From positions 1-64,000 of the forward strand of contig NZ_SJEE01000011.1 in the NCBI RefSeq assembly GCF_006937785.1: a stretch of 64,000 nucleotides of DNA, in the 5' to 3' direction. Source of the DNA: Pseudanabaena sp. UWO311. GTDB taxonomy: Bacteria > Cyanobacteriota > Cyanobacteriia > Pseudanabaenales > Pseudanabaenaceae. Numbering within the stretch: position 1 is the stretch's first letter; each line of letters opens with the position of its first letter. The notes below the pieces were generated by a model. The model was not told where the DNA came from. It searched no databases and saw only the letters and a program-made list of their open reading frames with translations. Both the position numbers and the translations under genes were made by a program. Positions 62,083 to 64,000 of this stretch are shown here, in pieces.

Positions 62083-62457
62083 AGAACTCCAAATTGTGTG
62101 TCAGTTTTTTATCGGTCTGTCGCTGTTAATGTTGCCATTTTTATTCGTGCCAATTCATTCATACCAATTCTTAGAGGGTTGCGACATTTCTAAGAATCTA
62201 AAACCTTACCCAGAGGGATTTTAAAGCTTCAAATATGGCTAAGCCATTTTTGAAATTGGTGTCAGATGGAGCAGAGACAGGAGGATTTAATGAGTCAGCA
62301 GTATCAATAACTGGGAGCAGATACTGTAGGTCTAGATTCTAGCAGAGGTTGGTAATTTATGGTGAAATTGATGATTAGAGCCAGTAATTCTCATATGAAA
62401 ACTATTTTGGTATTTTCAGCACCGCAGGTACAGCAAACTCCAAAATTGGTTTTGGGT
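62083..62457. other. repeat-rich spacer upstream of the helicase gene
   Basis: Contains a second copy of the ATACCAATT MITE (62161-62262), and a CAGTAATTCTCATATGAAAA family end (62382-62401). The helicase promoter is expected in the first 80 bases; no ORF supported. Confidence 0.6.
62161..62262. mobile_element. MITE-like element, second ATACCAATT copy
   Basis: 102 bases bounded by ATACCAATT and AATTGGTGT, with an internal TTCTTAGA/TCTAAGAA-like hairpin and a second hairpin AAATATGGCTAAGCCATTT. Same ends and length as the 52617 copy. Confidence 0.6.
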
Positions 62458-64000
62458 TTAGCCAGTCTCTATCAGTTTATTGAGATAGTTTAAAATATTG
62501 CGAAGTTGGAAACCTTTTGCCAATTCTATGATTTTTCCAGTAAATGTTTTTAGTCCATCATCAGACCTTTCTAAATCTTTTAAAAGCTTTTGGAGAGAAT
62601 CTAAATCGCCTGCTTGTATCAGTTCTATTAACTTTAAAATGATTTGTCGAGAAGGTAGCAAAATGTTGTTGGCGATCGCTTGATCTGCTAAAGATGATTG
62701 AGAAGAAGCTTCGGAATCGGCAAAATAGCAGTACTCCCACTCTAAGTTCAAATTTGCTTGAATTATGTCCATTAATGGCTGCATGGTGATGGGTTTCACT
62801 AGAATATCAGCGCAACCAGCTTCTATACATTTCTGGCGATCGCTTTCAATGATATCTTCCAATATCATAATTATAACAACGTTCTTCAGCTTAGAATTCT
62901 GACGGATTTTACGCAGAATATTCCAATTATCATCATCTAAATTTTTTAATCCGAGTAAAAGCAAATCAGGAATATACGCGGATGTTTTATCAAAACTATC
63001 AAGTCCACCTTCAGCTTCGATGATGTCAAAATCTAAAGGTGTAAGCATATCTATCAATACATTACGGTCTAATTGTTCTGAATCCGCTACGACGATTTTA
63101 AGCTTTTCGCCTTTATAACCAATGATTTCAAGATTCAGTTGGATCTGCTCAGTCGTTTTTGTATTTATGTAAGTAGGCAAATCAATTTCGATCCAGAAAG
63201 TACTACCTTGCCCTACGGTACTTGCTACATTTAGCTCCCCTCCCATCAACTCGATTAGGCGCTTGCTAATCGGTAAACCCAAGCCAGTTCCTGATTGCAT
63301 TTTGATGGGATCACCAACTTGTTCAAAGGATTGGAATATTTTGGGCAAATCCTCTGGCGCGATCCCCACACCACTATCGATGACATCAAAACGAATTTTG
63401 CCATCAACTAGACTCTGCACTGTCAGAGTTACAGTCCCCTTGTCTGTAAACTTGATGGCATTACCTACAAGATTAAACAACACTTGGCGCAAACGCTTAG
63501 CATCACCATAAACAAGCTTAGGAATTTGTCCAATTATCTTATAAATAACTTCAATACCTTGACTGCTTGCCTGAACCTGAAATATGTCGATTAGACTATT
63601 GAGAAGTTCATCTAAGTGGAACATATCACGATCAATCTCTAATCTACCTGCCTCAATTTTGGATAGATCGAGAATGTCATTAATTAATGTAAGTAAATGC
63701 TGACCACTTCGCAGGATAACATTTAGCCCATCTTGATGTTTAACGGGGTCATCGCTCAGTTTTAGAAGTTGAGCATAGCCTAGAATTCCATTAAGAGGGG
63801 TTCTCAGTTCATGACTCATATTAGTCAAAAACTGACTTTTTGCTTTATTTGCGCTATCAGCAGCTTCTTTAGCAATTTCGAGTTCAATAGTGCGCTCTTG
63901 GACTCGCTTTTCTAAATTCTGATTAAATTGATAGAGCTTTTTGTTTAAGATAGCCATCTTTTGACGGCCTTCGGCAAGATTTACGATACTGCTGTATGCT
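62458..64000 (-). CDS. hybrid histidine kinase, 5' end outside the window
   Basis: The frame stays open to base 64000, upstream of the ATG at 63957 used by the track (…[13 protein letters not shown]…), so the gene continues off the edge. Seen: coiled coil ([20 protein letters not shown]), HisKA with '[19 protein letters not shown]', HATPase ([34 protein letters not shown]), then a receiver-like domain (about 275-395 of the visible part). In that receiver the phosphoacceptor position reads LLLLGLKNL (Gly instead of Asp), although the Lys (LVKPI) is kept. The missing N-terminus probably holds sensor domains. Confidence 0.88.
   Translation of the reverse strand, partial: AYSSIVNLAEGRQKMAILNKKLYQFNQNLEKRVQERTIELEIAKEAADSANKAKSQFLTNMSHELRTPLNGILGYAQLLKLSDDPVKHQDGLNVILRSGQHLLTLINDILDLSKIEAGRLEIDRDMFHLDELLNSLIDIFQVQASSQGIEVIYKIIGQIPKLVYGDAKRLRQVLFNLVGNAIKFTDKGTVTLTVQSLVDGKIRFDVIDSGVGIAPEDLPKIFQSFEQVGDPIKMQSGTGLGLPISKRLIELMGGELNVASTVGQGSTFWIEIDLPTYINTKTTEQIQLNLEIIGYKGEKLKIVVADSEQLDRNVLIDMLTPLDFDIIEAEGGLDSFDKTSAYIPDLLLLGLKNLDDDNWNILRKIRQNSKLKNVVIIMILEDIIESDRQKCIEAGCADILVKPITMQPLMDIIQANLNLEWEYCYFADSEASSQSSLADQAIANNILLPSRQIILKLIELIQAGDLDSLQKLLKDLERSDDGLKTFTGKIIELAKGFQLRNILNYLNKLIETG

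Overview
The window is chromosomal DNA of a cyanobacterium. The evidence is a phycobilisome core-membrane linker (apcE), photosystem I subunit psaD, two single-helix high-light-inducible proteins, a photosynthetic-type gap2, a DUF1816 and a DUF2854 protein, a GUN4 domain, the rpmH-rnpA-PH-yidC-jag-yceD order, and very frequent HIP1 octamers (GCGATCGC). The moderate AT content, four Uma2-family genes, and three-repeat ApcE would suit a Pseudanabaena-like lineage, but that placement is inference.

Layout. 0.2-7 kb: small proteins, then a leftward signalling cluster (OmpR-Hpt-receiver protein, hybrid kinase with a cyanobacteriochrome-like GAF domain, two stand-alone receivers), which reads as one phosphorelay. 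7.3-9.9 kb: leuS, carrying a short palindromic repeat translated in frame. 9.9-13.4 kb: accessory pocket with a ParDE-like toxin-antitoxin pair, a Septu-type PtuA/PtuB defence pair and a Uma2 protein. 13.7-25.5 kb: apcE, gap2, a CHASE2 nucleotide cyclase, a convergent lipoprotein, trpC, a small nuclease-like protein, a hydrolase, a RuvC-like protein and psaD. 25.8-36.7 kb: an HLIP, an ATP-grasp protein, alaS, then a leftward block clpC / minC-minD-minE / Uma2 / T4-type polynucleotide kinase-phosphatase. 37-41.9 kb: TauE exporter, rimI, two envelope proteins, tsaC and DUF2854. 42.5-47.4 kb: sigA followed by the ribosome/RNase P/membrane insertase operon. 47.5-53.6 kb: TPR protein, second HLIP, rpsF, a receiver-kinase and a dehydrogenase, separated by repeat-rich spacers. 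53.7-58.2 kb: accessory island with a NACHT-GUN4 fusion, two toxin-antitoxin pairs and a Uma2 gene, all bracketed by copies of one direct repeat. 58.2-64 kb: a multi-PAS pentapeptide protein, a DEAD-box helicase and a hybrid kinase that runs off the end.

Two themes stand out. First, defence-like cargo sits in two pockets between housekeeping genes. The 56-58 kb pocket shows how it grew: a divergent promoter segment with the first codons of the NACHT gene was copied several times, each copy fronting a toxin-antitoxin pair, and one copy was split by a Uma2 gene. Second, the spacers are full of long, almost perfect hairpins, often with a three-base loop and a GC-rich tip, plus several MITE-like elements. 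Many act as terminators by position, but some lie in divergent promoter regions, and some arms copy the 3' end of the neighbouring gene. No tRNA, rRNA or CRISPR array was seen.
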